A stretch of DNA of 64,000 bases from Reinekea sp. G2M2-21. Lineage in GTDB: Bacteria > Pseudomonadota > Gammaproteobacteria > Pseudomonadales > Natronospirillaceae. Shown here one piece after another: positions 1 to 9,808 of the stretch. A program made the translations under genes and the position numbers. The first letter of the stretch is position 1; every line of letters starts with the position of its first letter. The stretch is from contig NZ_JADPQG010000008.1 in the NCBI RefSeq assembly GCF_015687175.1, forward strand, positions 1-64,000, written 5' to 3'. The notes below the pieces were generated by a model. The model made no database searches and was not told the DNA's origin. It worked only from the letters and a program-made list of their open reading frames with translations.

Positions 1-83
1 CTGAGTTTTTCGTGACCGGTGAAGTGCAAAACGGGTAAAAATTCCGCGGCCACGCGGCAACGAACGATGGCTGTCTCGTGCAT
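1..83 (-). CDS. Partial unknown protein, N-terminal 27 codons, runs off the left edge
   Basis: An open frame begins with ATG at 83 and runs leftward out of the window without a stop. An AAGGGA Shine-Dalgarno-like stretch lies five bases upstream of the ATG. The visible peptide starts MHETAIVRCRV and shows no signal peptide or motif that I recognise. It is divergent from the T6SS operon. Only 27 codons are visible, so this could be a chance frame; no function is proposed. Confidence 0.3.
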   Translation of the reverse strand, partial: MHETAIVRCRVAAEFLPVLHFTGHEKL

Positions 84-539
84 ACGATTCCCTTACTAAA
101 AAATGTTCGCGCGCTATTTTCCTAATAGTGCGTTCGTTTTCTTGTTGGTTGACTACAGTTTTTGTAGGCAATGGCTTACAAGAAGTTGTTCCTTCTGCTA
201 CTGCGAATTTATTTGTTAAGTTAAACGAAGATGATCAGGATCAATGTGTATACGAAAACAAACTATAGACGCGTGTTTCTCTTCCAGAATCTCAGACGGA
301 TCTGCCAAAGTGTTTCATGTTTTGGCCGCATGAAACAAGCCAGAATTATTTTTTTGCGATGGAAGTCTCATTGATAAGTCGATCGTCTGACGTCAAAAAA
401 ATAAATGACCTTGGATTTCTTTCTTTGCTACGCGGTTCACGTTTTTAACGTTTACGTAAAAAAAACTGGGTGTTATATTCCTCGGCCTTCGCTGCAACAG
501 GATGTTACGCGGCCGATCTGTCGTTAAAAGGAGTTAAAG
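84..539. other. AT-rich intergenic region upstream of the T6SS operon
   Basis: This 456-base stretch has no convincing gene on either strand. It is AT-rich with several poly-A/T runs and separates the leftward partial gene from tssJ. It must carry the T6SS promoter. I saw no sigma54 -24/-12 element in it. Confidence 0.6.
451..479 (+). promoter_or_regulatory. Candidate sigma70-type promoter of the T6SS operon
   Basis: TTTACG (451-456) and TATATT (474-479) are separated by 17 bases, which fits a -35/-10 pair. The implied start is near 486, giving a leader of about 54 nt before tssJ, whose AAGGAG ribosome site lies at about 528-534. The -10 is good and the -35 is mediocre, so this is a sequence-only prediction. 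Confidence 0.4.
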
Positions 540-1013
540 ATGTCTTCGGTTTTATCTCGTCTTCAGAAATTTCAAGTTTCCCTTTCGTTAGCCTTTTTCT
601 TGGCGCTAACGGGTTGTGCGACGCCCTCGTTGAATGTCGAATTGCGTGCCGACGAAGTGCTGAATCAAGATAAGCAAGGTGCATCCTACGCGGTTCTGGT
701 ACGTTTCTATCAGCTGTCTGACCCATCCTTGTTTGAAAAGGCAGACGCCACATCGCTGTTTCGAAAAGATGATGACCTGTTAGGCATTACACTGCTTGGC
801 AAAGAAGAATTAATGGTATCGCCGGGTTTAAGAACCGAGCTGAACATACCGAAGGTGGATGACTCCAAATATCTGGGCGTTGTCGCCTTTTACCGTTCCG
901 CTGCAGGCGCGCAGCAAACGGCCGTCAAAAAAATCAATGCGGGTAAGATCCCGTTCTCAACAAAATTAGAACTCGCCTTAGCGGGTAATAAGCTTTCTAT
1001 GGTATATCGATAA
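540..1013 (+). CDS. tssJ: T6SS outer-membrane lipoprotein TssJ
   Basis: TssJ anchors the trans-envelope membrane complex (TssJ-TssL-TssM) in the outer membrane and binds the periplasmic end of TssM. The 157-residue protein starts with a basic, then hydrophobic signal peptide ending in a lipobox, LTGC, around residues 24-27, so it should be processed by signal peptidase II. The rest is the compact beta-sandwich size expected for VasD/Lip proteins. A clear AGGAG lies 8 bases before ATG 540. It is the first gene of a long T6SS operon, and tssK follows after 10 bases, which supports the assignment. Confidence 0.92.
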   Translation: MSSVLSRLQKFQVSLSLAFFLALTGCATPSLNVELRADEVLNQDKQGASYAVLVRFYQLSDPSLFEKADATSLFRKDDDLLGITLLGKEELMVSPGLRTELNIPKVDDSKYLGVVAFYRSAAGAQQTAVKKINAGKIPFSTKLELALAGNKLSMVYR

Positions 1014-1029
1014 ATTACACGAGATGTTT

Positions 1030-2367
1030 ATGTCAGGACTTAACAAGGTTGTTTGGGCCGAAGGTGTATTTTTAGGGCAGCAGCACTTTCAAGCGTGGGA
1101 TCGCTATCAGGCCAATCGATTTCAATTTCTACAAAAGTCTTTCTCTCCGTTCTATTGGGGTGTCGTATCTCTGAAGTGGAACGATACTGCGTTGCGGGAA
1201 GGGCGGTTTGAACTGGTGAAACTGGAGTGCGTACTCCCCGATGGGCGTGCCATCGACTTTCAGCGTGATCAGGATGCCCCGGTATTTCTTGATCTGGCCA
1301 CGGTCGGTAAAGAAGAGTTTACCGTCGTACTGGCACTGCCGAATAATGGGCTGGTTGAAGGTATTGCGGGCTATCAGTCCGCCGGGCGGATAGGTGGTTG
1401 GATTGCCGGTTATCACGATTTGCCCGATGAGAGTGACGGCACCCGCAAGCGTGAAGTTATGCTTGCTAAACCAAATATTTCACTGCGTTCCGATCACGAA
1501 TCTCAGGAACAGATGTCGTGTTTGAGGCTGGTGAAAATACAGAAGCAGTACGATGGCGAATTCAAGATCGTTAACGATGTACTGCCTCCCTGTTTGGTTG
1601 TTAATGCGTTGACTGTCTTTCGCGATTTGTATCAGGGCACGGTGGATATGCTTTCGAATATCGTCCGGGAATTTGCCAAGTCGCGTTCCGGAATTGGCGA
1701 TATCTCCAGTTATTCGTCGACCGAATTAAGCGACTTTTTGTTTCAGAAAGAGCTCGCTATTCTGTTGCCTCGGTTTAAAGCGGGTGTGCAGCACTTTCGT
1801 GTTCATCCTTACGAGTTTTATCAGCTATTAGCCCAACTGCATCAGGTTTGCGCTACCTTTTTGGCGCCGGAGCAGATTGACCGTGTCGTTGAGTACGACC
1901 ACGATCGTTTAGAAAACTGCATTCCTGTGTTGTTGAATGACATCCGTTCGATGTTGGCCTTAAAGAAAGAACGGCCGGAAAGTGCTGTGGAACTGACTGC
2001 ATTGTCTCCCGGCCGGTTCGAAACCACGCAGATACCTCGTCACGCACTGGAAAACTTTTCTTTCTATTTGGCGGTCGATGCCAAGCAAGACTCTGTCGAT
2101 TGGGTGCCGCGCTTCACTCAGCTGTGTAAGCTGGCATCGCCAGAGCAGCTCGAAACAGTCGTTGCCAGTGGGATTCCCGGTGTGCCTATGCGGCACATTC
2201 AGCGTTTGCCTCAAAAAATCCGCATTAAGTCCGGTTATGAGTATTTCCAGGTTTCGACAGATAGCGCGTTGTGGGACAAAGTACTTCAATCGCAAAAATT
2301 CGGTATCTTCTGTCTCGGCGAATTTGCCGACGCAACCATAGAGCTGATCATTGTTGAAGAGAAGTAA
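1030..2367 (+). CDS. tssK: T6SS baseplate protein TssK
   Basis: TssK is the trimeric baseplate adaptor that joins the TssEFG wedge to the TssJLM membrane complex in the cytoplasm. The N-terminus (NKVVWAEGVFLGQQHFQ) is the family hallmark, normally written as VxWxEGxFLxPQHFQ, and the length of about 445 residues is typical. An in-frame ATG also exists at 1024 (adding MF), but family alignments begin at MSGLNK, so 1030 is preferred; the ribosome site is weak for either. It lies between tssJ and tssL, and its stop is two bases before tssL. Confidence 0.93.
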   Translation: MSGLNKVVWAEGVFLGQQHFQAWDRYQANRFQFLQKSFSPFYWGVVSLKWNDTALREGRFELVKLECVLPDGRAIDFQRDQDAPVFLDLATVGKEEFTVVLALPNNGLVEGIAGYQSAGRIGGWIAGYHDLPDESDGTRKREVMLAKPNISLRSDHESQEQMSCLRLVKIQKQYDGEFKIVNDVLPPCLVVNALTVFRDLYQGTVDMLSNIVREFAKSRSGIGDISSYSSTELSDFLFQKELAILLPRFKAGVQHFRVHPYEFYQLLAQLHQVCATFLAPEQIDRVVEYDHDRLENCIPVLLNDIRSMLALKKERPESAVELTALSPGRFETTQIPRHALENFSFYLAVDAKQDSVDWVPRFTQLCKLASPEQLETVVASGIPGVPMRHIQRLPQKIRIKSGYEYFQVSTDSALWDKVLQSQKFGIFCLGEFADATIELIIVEEK

Positions 2368-2369
2368 CG

Positions 2370-3140
2370 ATGCCGGAATTTGAGAAGTCACTTGATGCGC
2401 TGATTGTTGAAGTTTGTTCGCCGATATTCAGTTTGCTGACGCCACTGCAGGTCGCCGAGGCTGCGGATGCGGCGCCTGATGATTTGCGTGAATCTGTCGA
2501 AAAATCATTCGTTATGCTGGAGCGCCGCTGTTTCGAATGTCAGCTCGCACCAGAAATTATACGCGACATTAAATTTGCGATGGCCGCGTTTTCAGACGAA
2601 GTGGTGTTGAATTCCCGCTGGCCGAATAAATACGATTGGATGGCAAAACCGTTATGCATCGAGTACTTCGGTGACAGTGCAGTTGGGCAAACTTTTTTTG
2701 ACCGGCTTAATGTTATCCGCGCAGAAAGTACGCCGAACGTTGATGTCTTACAACTGTATTTTTCTGTATTGGTATTGGGCTTTCAAGGCAAATACCGGTT
2801 GGATGGGTATGATCAGCTGCAGGCTTATATCAGTGCGTTTCGCATAGAAATTGAAAAATTCAATGCGGGCGTCAGTCGCGTACTGGCAGAAAATGCCTCG
2901 CCCGAAAGCAAAATTACCTCGCGTATTGCTGGAGCCCAGTCTTATTGGGTTATGGCGGTATTGTTGGTTGCATCGCTACTGGGAATGACCCTTCTGTATT
3001 CATCTAAAACCCAACAAGCTATCGCCCGAAGCGCCGATACCATTAAAGTTTTGGCCAGCGACACCACGGCGGTTGAACCTGTTTCGTTTGACCTTGTCGA
3101 GCCTGATGAAGATCAAGCTGTCAACGAGGAGGCGCTGTAA
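2370..3140 (+). CDS. tssL: T6SS inner-membrane protein TssL (DotU/IcmH family)
   Basis: TssL is a C-tail-anchored inner-membrane protein whose cytoplasmic hook domain contacts TssM and TssK. The 256-residue protein has the helical DotU domain over about residues 5-185 and one hydrophobic segment near 191-210 (WVMAVLLVASLLGMTLLY). A short periplasmic tail follows. There is no OmpA/peptidoglycan-binding extension, so this is the short TssL type, which relies on another anchor. Its TAA overlaps the tssM ATG (TAATG), indicating translational coupling. Confidence 0.93.
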   Translation: MPEFEKSLDALIVEVCSPIFSLLTPLQVAEAADAAPDDLRESVEKSFVMLERRCFECQLAPEIIRDIKFAMAAFSDEVVLNSRWPNKYDWMAKPLCIEYFGDSAVGQTFFDRLNVIRAESTPNVDVLQLYFSVLVLGFQGKYRLDGYDQLQAYISAFRIEIEKFNAGVSRVLAENASPESKITSRIAGAQSYWVMAVLLVASLLGMTLLYSSKTQQAIARSADTIKVLASDTTAVEPVSFDLVEPDEDQAVNEEAL

Positions 3141-6100
3141 TGAAATCGTTGTTGATGCGTTTGCTGTCAATGTTGGCCGGTGTGGCTACCGGCGTGTTGG
3201 CCGGGATTATCGGTTTAGCGGTCATTATCTGGTTCGCAGGGCGCTACGTTGGTTTGGAAAGCGTTTCTGCCCGTTTGATGGTCATCGGTGGGTTGTTTGC
3301 CTGTTACCTGCTTTGGTTGCTTGGTAAATTCATTTTTCTGCGCGTTCGGGGCACGAAACTGGCGGAAGACTTGGCCAGCGGGCTGGAAGATGACCAGCTG
3401 AAGCAAAAGCTGGATGACGTATTGAAAGCGCTGAAATCGACAGACCTAGGTCGTCGCTTTCGTGGTAAGGGCGCACTGTATGCATTGCCGTGGTACATGA
3501 TCATTGGTCCATCAGCGGCCGGAAAGAGTACCTTCTATTCGCGCTCCGGGTTGAATTTCCCGTTTAAAGACGATGAGCGTTACCACTTATCTGGTATCGG
3601 CGGTACCAAGAATTGTGATTGGTGGTTCTCGGATCAAGCCGTATTGATTGACACTGCTGGTCGTTATTCAAACGATGATGACTCATCCGAATGGCTGCAT
3701 TTTTTACAGTTATTAAAGAAAAACCGCCCTCGTGTGCCGGTTAACGGGGTTGTGTTGGCATTACCGATTGATGAGTTATTAACCGGTGATCGTGAAACCC
3801 TGAAAACCCATGCGCAGAATACCCGCAATCGCTTGCAGGAAATCATGTCTGAACTTGGTTTGATGGTGCCTGTCTACATTGTGTTGACCAAGTGCGACCG
3901 TGTACGTGGTTTCGATGCGTTCTTTGAAGATCTCAGTGATTCGGAAGCAGCCCAGCCATGGGGTGTGTATGTACTGGACCAAACAGAAGATCGCAAAGCC
4001 GATGTGGTCAGTATTTTCAGAGAGAATATTGAGCTGTTGAACGCTCGTTTGCTGGAGCAGCGCAGCCAGAAAATGATGCTGGCACAGTCAGCGACTCAAC
4101 GTGCGGATATTTACCAGTACCCCAGTCAGTTCGCTGGTGCATCAGATCGTCTCATGGACTTTATTGAGTTGTTGTTCAAAGACAGCCCTTATCATGAGCG
4201 TCCTTGGTTTGCTGGTGTCTACTTTACCAGTAGTGTCCAGGAAGGCGATGTTATTGAGCGTAAAAACAGCCTGATAAAAGACATGTTCTCTAAGGCTTTG
4301 GGGTTGACCTACCGCGCCACTGAGAGCAACCGCAGTTACTTCATTGCAGATTTCTTTACCAAGGTTATTTTCCCACTGAAGGATGCGGTACGTGGTAATC
4401 GCAGCCGTCAACGGTTTAACCTCGCTGCCAAGAGTTTAGCGTTCACTGCCATGGTCACCATCATCGTCGCAGCGGCCTTAACACTGACGGGTACCTACAC
4501 GGCCAACCTGAAGTTGCTTGGGGATTACGAGAAAAAAGCCAAAACCTTGGTAGAGCGTTTAAACAATTCACAGAGCAGTGAGTCTGAGCGGCTTGAAGCT
4601 TTGACCGGTTTGTATCGGCATTATCAAGACCTGCAGCAAATATCAACGTATTCACCTTTACGTTTGTTTAACCGCTATGACCTGATTGGCACGCACGGTG
4701 AGCCGATGCGTCATCTGCTGGTCAGTACGTTGGAAACCAACGTAGAAGACCGGGTCATTCCTCAATTTCAGAAAGATCTGCTCGCGATATCTCAGCAATG
4801 GGCGTCACTGCCTGATGCACAAAGAAACGAGCAGCGGTTGCGTTATTATCAGTATCTGGAATCGTACCTGATGCTGACATCGCACCCTGAACAATACAAC
4901 CGTGACAAAGTGGCGCAGTTCATCGCAAATGTCTGGTTCGATAGTTTTCCGGAAAGTGATCTGTCTCTTGTCTATGAAAAAGACATTCCGACGCTGACCC
5001 AATTAGCATCGTTATACTTGCAGTTTTCATTTGAAAGTCTGAGCGATGATGCTGGCGATCAATGGTTGATGGAGACGGACATCGCGTCGTTAGCACAGCA
5101 GCACTTAGTGACGCCACCAAACGCCAGCCAGCTATACCAGCAACTCATTGCAGGTGGGGCGGGCAAGTATGCGGATGTCAACGTTGGTAACCTGTTAGGA
5201 GCCAAAGCAAATACCGTTTTTGCGAACAAGGTGAGCTTTAATGGCATCTACACGGTTGAGGCATGGCATGGTTACGTGAATGACGCGATTAAGCAACTGT
5301 CTCAAGCGGCCAGTCAGGGCGATTGGGTACTGGGGATGGAATCCGTTCATGACGACGAGCAGGACGTTGATGAGCTGGCGACTAAGTTAGAGCGCAGCAT
5401 TCGTCGCCTGTATTTCAACGACTACAGTGAGCATTGGCTGGCCTTTGTCACCAAAATGCGCGCGAAACCCAGTGCGGACTTAGTGCAGAACATTCAGGCG
5501 GTTAAAGAAATATCCGACCCGGATGGGCTGTTAACCAAGCTGTTTAGCAGCGTTAAGAAAAATCTGATGGTGACGGAAGTCGAAGTCACGAAGCTCGACC
5601 CAGTATCCGGCACGGATCAGAGTGAAGGCGTACAAAGTGTCGCCAAATTGAACCCGGTGATCCCTACATTTGCGGCGCTGAATAAAGACCTGGCTGAGCT
5701 GTTGTTAGACCGGGATGACAGCGGACAAGCAGACCTTTTGGAACGTTATCTGGCTGAAATTCAGCCGTTGGCAGAAGAGCTGGATAACATCAAAGTTGCG
5801 TCCGATGTCGATATGGAAGCTCGTCGCTATGCCGCGGGTGTACTGTCTGGCGACTCTGGCAATAAACGGCTGTATTCCGCTTGGATTAATGTCGACAACC
5901 TGCTCAACGAACAATCTGAGAAAAGTCGCGCACTGGTCTCAACGCTGATGACAACGCCTTTGCGTTCGGTGTGGTCCGGTATGGTCGCGGCCAGTGAGCG
6001 TTCACTGGAAGCTATATGGCAAGAAAATGTTTACCGGGCCTACAACACTTCAATACGGGGGCGTTTTCCATTTACAGAAAATGGATCAGACGCAACTGTT

Positions 6101-6715
6101 CGTGATGTCAGCCTGTTCTTGAAACCCACCGATGGATTGCTTTGGTCATTTGTCAATAACGAACTAAAACCGTTTGTGCAGGTTCGATCCGGTAATTGGA
6201 AGGTGCGAACCTGGTTGGGTGAAGGTTTGTCGTTTGATCAGTCACTGTTTACTGGCGTGAATTCAGCAACCAATGTTGTGAAAGGTTTGTTTGACGATTA
6301 TGACCTGGTCAGCATGCGGTACTGGGTATCACCAATCCCGTCTCCGGGTGTCAGTGAATCGGTACTGGAAGTAGATGACAATGCCTACCGTTACCGTAAC
6401 GAGCCGGAAGAATGGCGTGAGTTCAATTGGTCATTAGACAGTAGTCAGTTTGCACAGGTGCAGGTGCACCTTAACAGTGGCGGCGGCTATGCGGATATTT
6501 CCTTCGATGGACCCTGGGCGTTTTTGCGTTTACTGGGTAAATCGGAAATTTCGCATCGCAACGGCACTCAGTTTGATGTTACCTGGCCATTGGAGTTGGG
6601 TGATGGCCGGACGGTAAACGCACAATACCGGGTACGCGCCGATCGCGCTGGCAGCATTTTAAATAAAAAGATGCTGACCAGTTTTTACTTACCCAGAAAG
6701 ATTTTTAAGGGGTAA
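3140..6715 (+). CDS. tssM: T6SS membrane complex protein TssM (IcmF family)
   Basis: TssM is the large inner-membrane scaffold that spans the periplasm to reach TssJ. The 1191-residue protein has two N-terminal transmembrane helices (about 8-32 and 46-68). A cytoplasmic NTPase-like domain follows with an intact Walker A motif, GPSAAGKS, at residues 123-130, and the typical DTAGR further on. A third transmembrane segment lies near residues 430-455. The rest is a long periplasmic IcmF/TssM_C region. Not all TssM proteins keep the Walker A; this one does, so nucleotide binding is plausible. It starts on the tssL stop and is followed two bases later by tagF. Confidence 0.95.
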   Translation: MKSLLMRLLSMLAGVATGVLAGIIGLAVIIWFAGRYVGLESVSARLMVIGGLFACYLLWLLGKFIFLRVRGTKLAEDLASGLEDDQLKQKLDDVLKALKSTDLGRRFRGKGALYALPWYMIIGPSAAGKSTFYSRSGLNFPFKDDERYHLSGIGGTKNCDWWFSDQAVLIDTAGRYSNDDDSSEWLHFLQLLKKNRPRVPVNGVVLALPIDELLTGDRETLKTHAQNTRNRLQEIMSELGLMVPVYIVLTKCDRVRGFDAFFEDLSDSEAAQPWGVYVLDQTEDRKADVVSIFRENIELLNARLLEQRSQKMMLAQSATQRADIYQYPSQFAGASDRLMDFIELLFKDSPYHERPWFAGVYFTSSVQEGDVIERKNSLIKDMFSKALGLTYRATESNRSYFIADFFTKVIFPLKDAVRGNRSRQRFNLAAKSLAFTAMVTIIVAAALTLTGTYTANLKLLGDYEKKAKTLVERLNNSQSSESERLEALTGLYRHYQDLQQISTYSPLRLFNRYDLIGTHGEPMRHLLVSTLETNVEDRVIPQFQKDLLAISQQWASLPDAQRNEQRLRYYQYLESYLMLTSHPEQYNRDKVAQFIANVWFDSFPESDLSLVYEKDIPTLTQLASLYLQFSFESLSDDAGDQWLMETDIASLAQQHLVTPPNASQLYQQLIAGGAGKYADVNVGNLLGAKANTVFANKVSFNGIYTVEAWHGYVNDAIKQLSQAASQGDWVLGMESVHDDEQDVDELATKLERSIRRLYFNDYSEHWLAFVTKMRAKPSADLVQNIQAVKEISDPDGLLTKLFSSVKKNLMVTEVEVTKLDPVSGTDQSEGVQSVAKLNPVIPTFAALNKDLAELLLDRDDSGQADLLERYLAEIQPLAEELDNIKVASDVDMEARRYAAGVLSGDSGNKRLYSAWINVDNLLNEQSEKSRALVSTLMTTPLRSVWSGMVAASERSLEAIWQENVYRAYNTSIRGRFPFTENGSDATVRDVSLFLKPTDGLLWSFVNNELKPFVQVRSGNWKVRTWLGEGLSFDQSLFTGVNSATNVVKGLFDDYDLVSMRYWVSPIPSPGVSESVLEVDDNAYRYRNEPEEWREFNWSLDSSQFAQVQVHLNSGGGYADISFDGPWAFLRLLGKSEISHRNGTQFDVTWPLELGDGRTVNAQYRVRADRAGSILNKKMLTSFYLPRKIFKG

Positions 6716-6717
6716 GA

Positions 6718-7707
6718 ATGTTCGGTCGCAAGCAATCCAAAGAAAATCCTGAAGTCGCATTGCCGCGGCTGTCAATCACCGGTGCATTCGGGAAATTACC
6801 TTCCGAAGCTGACTTCGTGCAGATTGACAGCAACTGGCGCGAATTAAAGGATTTGGATGACACACTGCAAAATGTGTATTCCGAATTGTCTCGCGCCAAT
6901 CAGTTAGACCATTTTGCAGGCTGTGGTGTATTGCGAACCGGTGGAGGCGACCGTCAAGCGACTGTGAATTTGGTATACCCGAGTGAAGACAAGTCGGGTC
7001 GGTTCTACCCCTTTGTGCTTTTTCACCGGTTGAGTGAAAAGGGTTTTTATTACAAGCCCGATGCACAGTTCGCCGCCAGCTTACCGGCTATGACGTTAGC
7101 TATTGGTGAGCCTGAATTAGCTCAACTGCCTGGCTTGCCGAGCCCGAACTGGTTGACCTCGCTGCGCCAGCAGCCGGAGTATTGCACGCCGATGGACCCA
7201 CGTTTGGCGAAGCGCGCGGCCATGACCATGGCAGAAAAAGTAACGCTCGGGCATTGGCTGGATGTTCTTGTGGGGCACGATCCAGCGTTGCGTCAGGACA
7301 TTATCGTCGGCACCATCTTGTTGTTACGCCAGCTGAAGCAGGGGCGCATACACCGAGCATACTATGGCATATGGCTGCCATTACCTGCGGGCGAGCACGG
7401 CGTGAACTGTATTGCGTTTTGGCTGCAGCTGCTCACTGCGGTCATGACGGATCAGCGTTGGCGACCCGATATTGTTTGGTCGACGATGCCTGACAATAAC
7501 CGTTTGTTTATCCTTACTAAGCCTTTAACCAGTTCTGCGTTGCAGGCAACCGCCAGTGCGACAACGTCAGTCACCAGTTTTCTTGGTTGGAATGATGTAT
7601 TGCCAGCAGAGCCCAATACCGAATTAAGACAGCCAGTGAAACAATGGATTAGCAATGAACAGGCAAGCCTGCTCGACATAGCCATTGAATGGTATCAGTT
7701 GCTGTAA
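6718..7707 (+). CDS. tagF: T6SS-associated protein TagF
   Basis: TagF proteins are post-translational modulators, usually repressors, of T6SS assembly and in some species antagonise the Fha/threonine-phosphorylation pathway. The N-terminus ITGAFGKLPSEADFVQ matches the family signature GxxGKLPSxGDF. The 329-residue length means a TagF domain plus a C-terminal extension; I see no PP2C phosphatase motifs, so it is not a TagF-PppA fusion. No fha, ppkA or pppA is seen in this window, so its regulatory partner is not visible. It begins two bases after tssM within the operon. Confidence 0.85.
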   Translation: MFGRKQSKENPEVALPRLSITGAFGKLPSEADFVQIDSNWRELKDLDDTLQNVYSELSRANQLDHFAGCGVLRTGGGDRQATVNLVYPSEDKSGRFYPFVLFHRLSEKGFYYKPDAQFAASLPAMTLAIGEPELAQLPGLPSPNWLTSLRQQPEYCTPMDPRLAKRAAMTMAEKVTLGHWLDVLVGHDPALRQDIIVGTILLLRQLKQGRIHRAYYGIWLPLPAGEHGVNCIAFWLQLLTAVMTDQRWRPDIVWSTMPDNNRLFILTKPLTSSALQATASATTSVTSFLGWNDVLPAEPNTELRQPVKQWISNEQASLLDIAIEWYQLL

Positions 7708-7719
7708 GGATCACAGACT

Positions 7720-9252
7720 ATGGAACAATGGATAGAACACGCCAAGAAATTTACCAACCCGTTGAGCAGTGACGCACCAACGGGTGAAGACCCTCGCTAC
7801 TGTGATGAATTTTCGTTGCTGAAGGCGGAAATTGAAAAGAAGACGGATGTTGATTTTGAACGAATCGTTTCGCTGTGCGAGGACATTTTGTCTGCAAAAG
7901 CCAAAGACTTGCGGGTCGCCTCTTATTTGGTGATGTCCTTATCTCGTCTGGAAGGTTTTTCCGGGTTAGCAAAGGGCATGGTCATTTTGAGCCATTTGGT
8001 TGAAAACTTTGGTGATGCACTGCATCCCAATAAACCCAAAGCCAGGCAGTCGGCATTAAAATGGTTTCAACAGGAAAAAGTTCTGACCTTTGCTCAAGGC
8101 GCTACCACTTCCGTTGCGCACGAAGAGGCTGAAGCCGCGCTTGCACTGTACGACAGCCTATTTGAACAGCTTTCGGGTTTGTGTGCGGAACCTATGTCTT
8201 GGCCGGAACTGAAGCAATGGCTTGATAAAAAGCGTAAAGAAACGGCGCCGCAAACAGTTGCTGAAAGTCCTAAGCCCCAGTCGAATCAAGCTGCGGCAGA
8301 AGCTGAGAAACAGGCAAGACCGTCACCAACGGCGCCTTCTATGCCTGCGACGGGTTCGGCCTCTGGAATTGAGTCGAGTAGCCAGTATGCGCAGGCGGTG
8401 AAGCATCTGTTGAACTACTTTCGTGAGCAAAAGCAGTACGCCAAAATGCTGGGTACGGCGATGTCTTGCCAATGGGGGAACCTAAAAACACCGCCGAACG
8501 AGCAGGGTAAAACGCGATTGCCCGCGCCGCGAGATGCAAGCCTGGCGCGTATCCGAAATGCATTGGACAACGAACAATGGGAAGAGGCGTTAATCGCCGG
8601 TTTAGACGCTTTCATGGAACCCAGTGGTCAGTTTCTGATGGATATTCCGAAATGGATGTTTGATAGCGCGAATCGGTTGGGAAATACAGAAGTTGCCGAT
8701 GTCATCAAGCATCAGGTCATTCTGTTGACTAAGCGTTTAACAAAACTGACACAGTTGAAGTTTGACAACGATGAGCCCTTTGTTTCCAGTACGGCCGCAG
8801 CTTGGTTGGAGCAGATGTCTGAAGAAGCGCCGTCCGGCAATACCGAGGCAGGCTCAGGAGGGTTGCAGGCATTGTTGAAAAATGCACGCGATGCGGTTCA
8901 GGAAAGTGGCATTCAGGGTGCTTTCAGCCTGCTGAATCAGACGGCATCACAAACCGCACTGGATCGAGCCTATCGAGAATTTTGTAAAGCACAATTGTGT
9001 GTGGAACAAGAACGAAGTGAATTGGCATTGCCAATTTTACTTCAATTGGAACAGGTTGCCGATGAACTGTCGCTGGCCAAGGTAGCGCCTGAATTTGCAA
9101 TGCAAATCTGGCGTTTGCTCTACCGGCTTCAGAACGAACGTTTGGCAACTATCACGCAAGAGTCGAGCAAGTTGGAAACGGAAAATCACATTGCTCACCT
9201 GCAATCATTAATGTGTACCACTGACGTTGCCAAAGCAATGCAGTGGCTCTAG
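7720..9252 (+). CDS. tssA: T6SS cap/baseplate protein TssA (ImpA_N domain)
   Basis: TssA primes baseplate assembly and, depending on class, caps the growing sheath. The 510-residue protein has the ImpA_N domain in the first ~120 residues, with the typical start (NPLSSDAPTGEDPRYCDEF). A low-complexity Pro/Ala/Ser/Gln linker covers about 185-215. A long helical VasJ-type C-terminal domain follows (DASLARIRNALDNEQWEEAL near the middle). ATG 7720 is 12 bases after tagF and preceded by AAGGA. Its place between tagF and tssB fits. Which TssA class it belongs to cannot be settled by reading alone. Confidence 0.88.
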   Translation: MEQWIEHAKKFTNPLSSDAPTGEDPRYCDEFSLLKAEIEKKTDVDFERIVSLCEDILSAKAKDLRVASYLVMSLSRLEGFSGLAKGMVILSHLVENFGDALHPNKPKARQSALKWFQQEKVLTFAQGATTSVAHEEAEAALALYDSLFEQLSGLCAEPMSWPELKQWLDKKRKETAPQTVAESPKPQSNQAAAEAEKQARPSPTAPSMPATGSASGIESSSQYAQAVKHLLNYFREQKQYAKMLGTAMSCQWGNLKTPPNEQGKTRLPAPRDASLARIRNALDNEQWEEALIAGLDAFMEPSGQFLMDIPKWMFDSANRLGNTEVADVIKHQVILLTKRLTKLTQLKFDNDEPFVSSTAAAWLEQMSEEAPSGNTEAGSGGLQALLKNARDAVQESGIQGAFSLLNQTASQTALDRAYREFCKAQLCVEQERSELALPILLQLEQVADELSLAKVAPEFAMQIWRLLYRLQNERLATITQESSKLETENHIAHLQSLMCTTDVAKAMQWL

Positions 9253-9272
9253 GAAAGAAATAGGAGATTAAC

Positions 9273-9797
9273 ATGGGCGATAGCTTTCAGAATGAAATTC
9301 CTCGAGCTCGAGTCAATATTGCATTGGACTTGGAAACGGGTGGTGCAACAGTTAAAAAAGAACTGCCGCTTAAGTTGTTAGTAATGGGCGACTTCAGTAA
9401 CGGTAAGGGCGAGGGTGATCTTGCAGAGCGTCAGCGCGTCAATATTACAGGTAATAACTTAGAGCAAGTTATGGAAGACATGGCGCCAAGCACTCAGTTT
9501 ACGGTGCCGAACCAGATTACCAAAGATCCTGACTCTGAAATTAAAGTTGATCTGACCTTTAAAAGCTTCAAGGACTTCCACCCCGAGCAGGTCGCGGCGC
9601 AGATTCCTGAAGTCAGCTCTATGTTGGCGATGCGTAACTTGTTGAAAGACCTTAAGTCCAACTTGCTGGACAACAGCGCATTGCGTAAAGAAGTCGAGCG
9701 CATTATGAACTCGGAAGCAGATCTGAATACATTAAAAGACGAACTCAGCAAGCACATCAGTGTGGCGCAATCGTCTACTGAAGCCGACGCAGAATAA
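9273..9797 (+). CDS. tssB: T6SS contractile sheath small subunit TssB
   Basis: TssB (VipA) pairs with TssC to form the contractile sheath around the Hcp tube in the cytoplasm. The 174-residue length and the N-terminal pattern (RVNIALDLETGGATVKKELPLKLLVMGDF) are characteristic. The C-terminal helix, from about residue 105, is the TssC/ClpV contact region in known sheaths. GGAG lies 8 bases ahead of the ATG. It is followed after 11 bases by tssC, the near-universal gene pair. Confidence 0.96.
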   Translation: MGDSFQNEIPRARVNIALDLETGGATVKKELPLKLLVMGDFSNGKGEGDLAERQRVNITGNNLEQVMEDMAPSTQFTVPNQITKDPDSEIKVDLTFKSFKDFHPEQVAAQIPEVSSMLAMRNLLKDLKSNLLDNSALRKEVERIMNSEADLNTLKDELSKHISVAQSSTEADAE

Positions 9798-9808
9798 GGA
9801 GAGCAGTC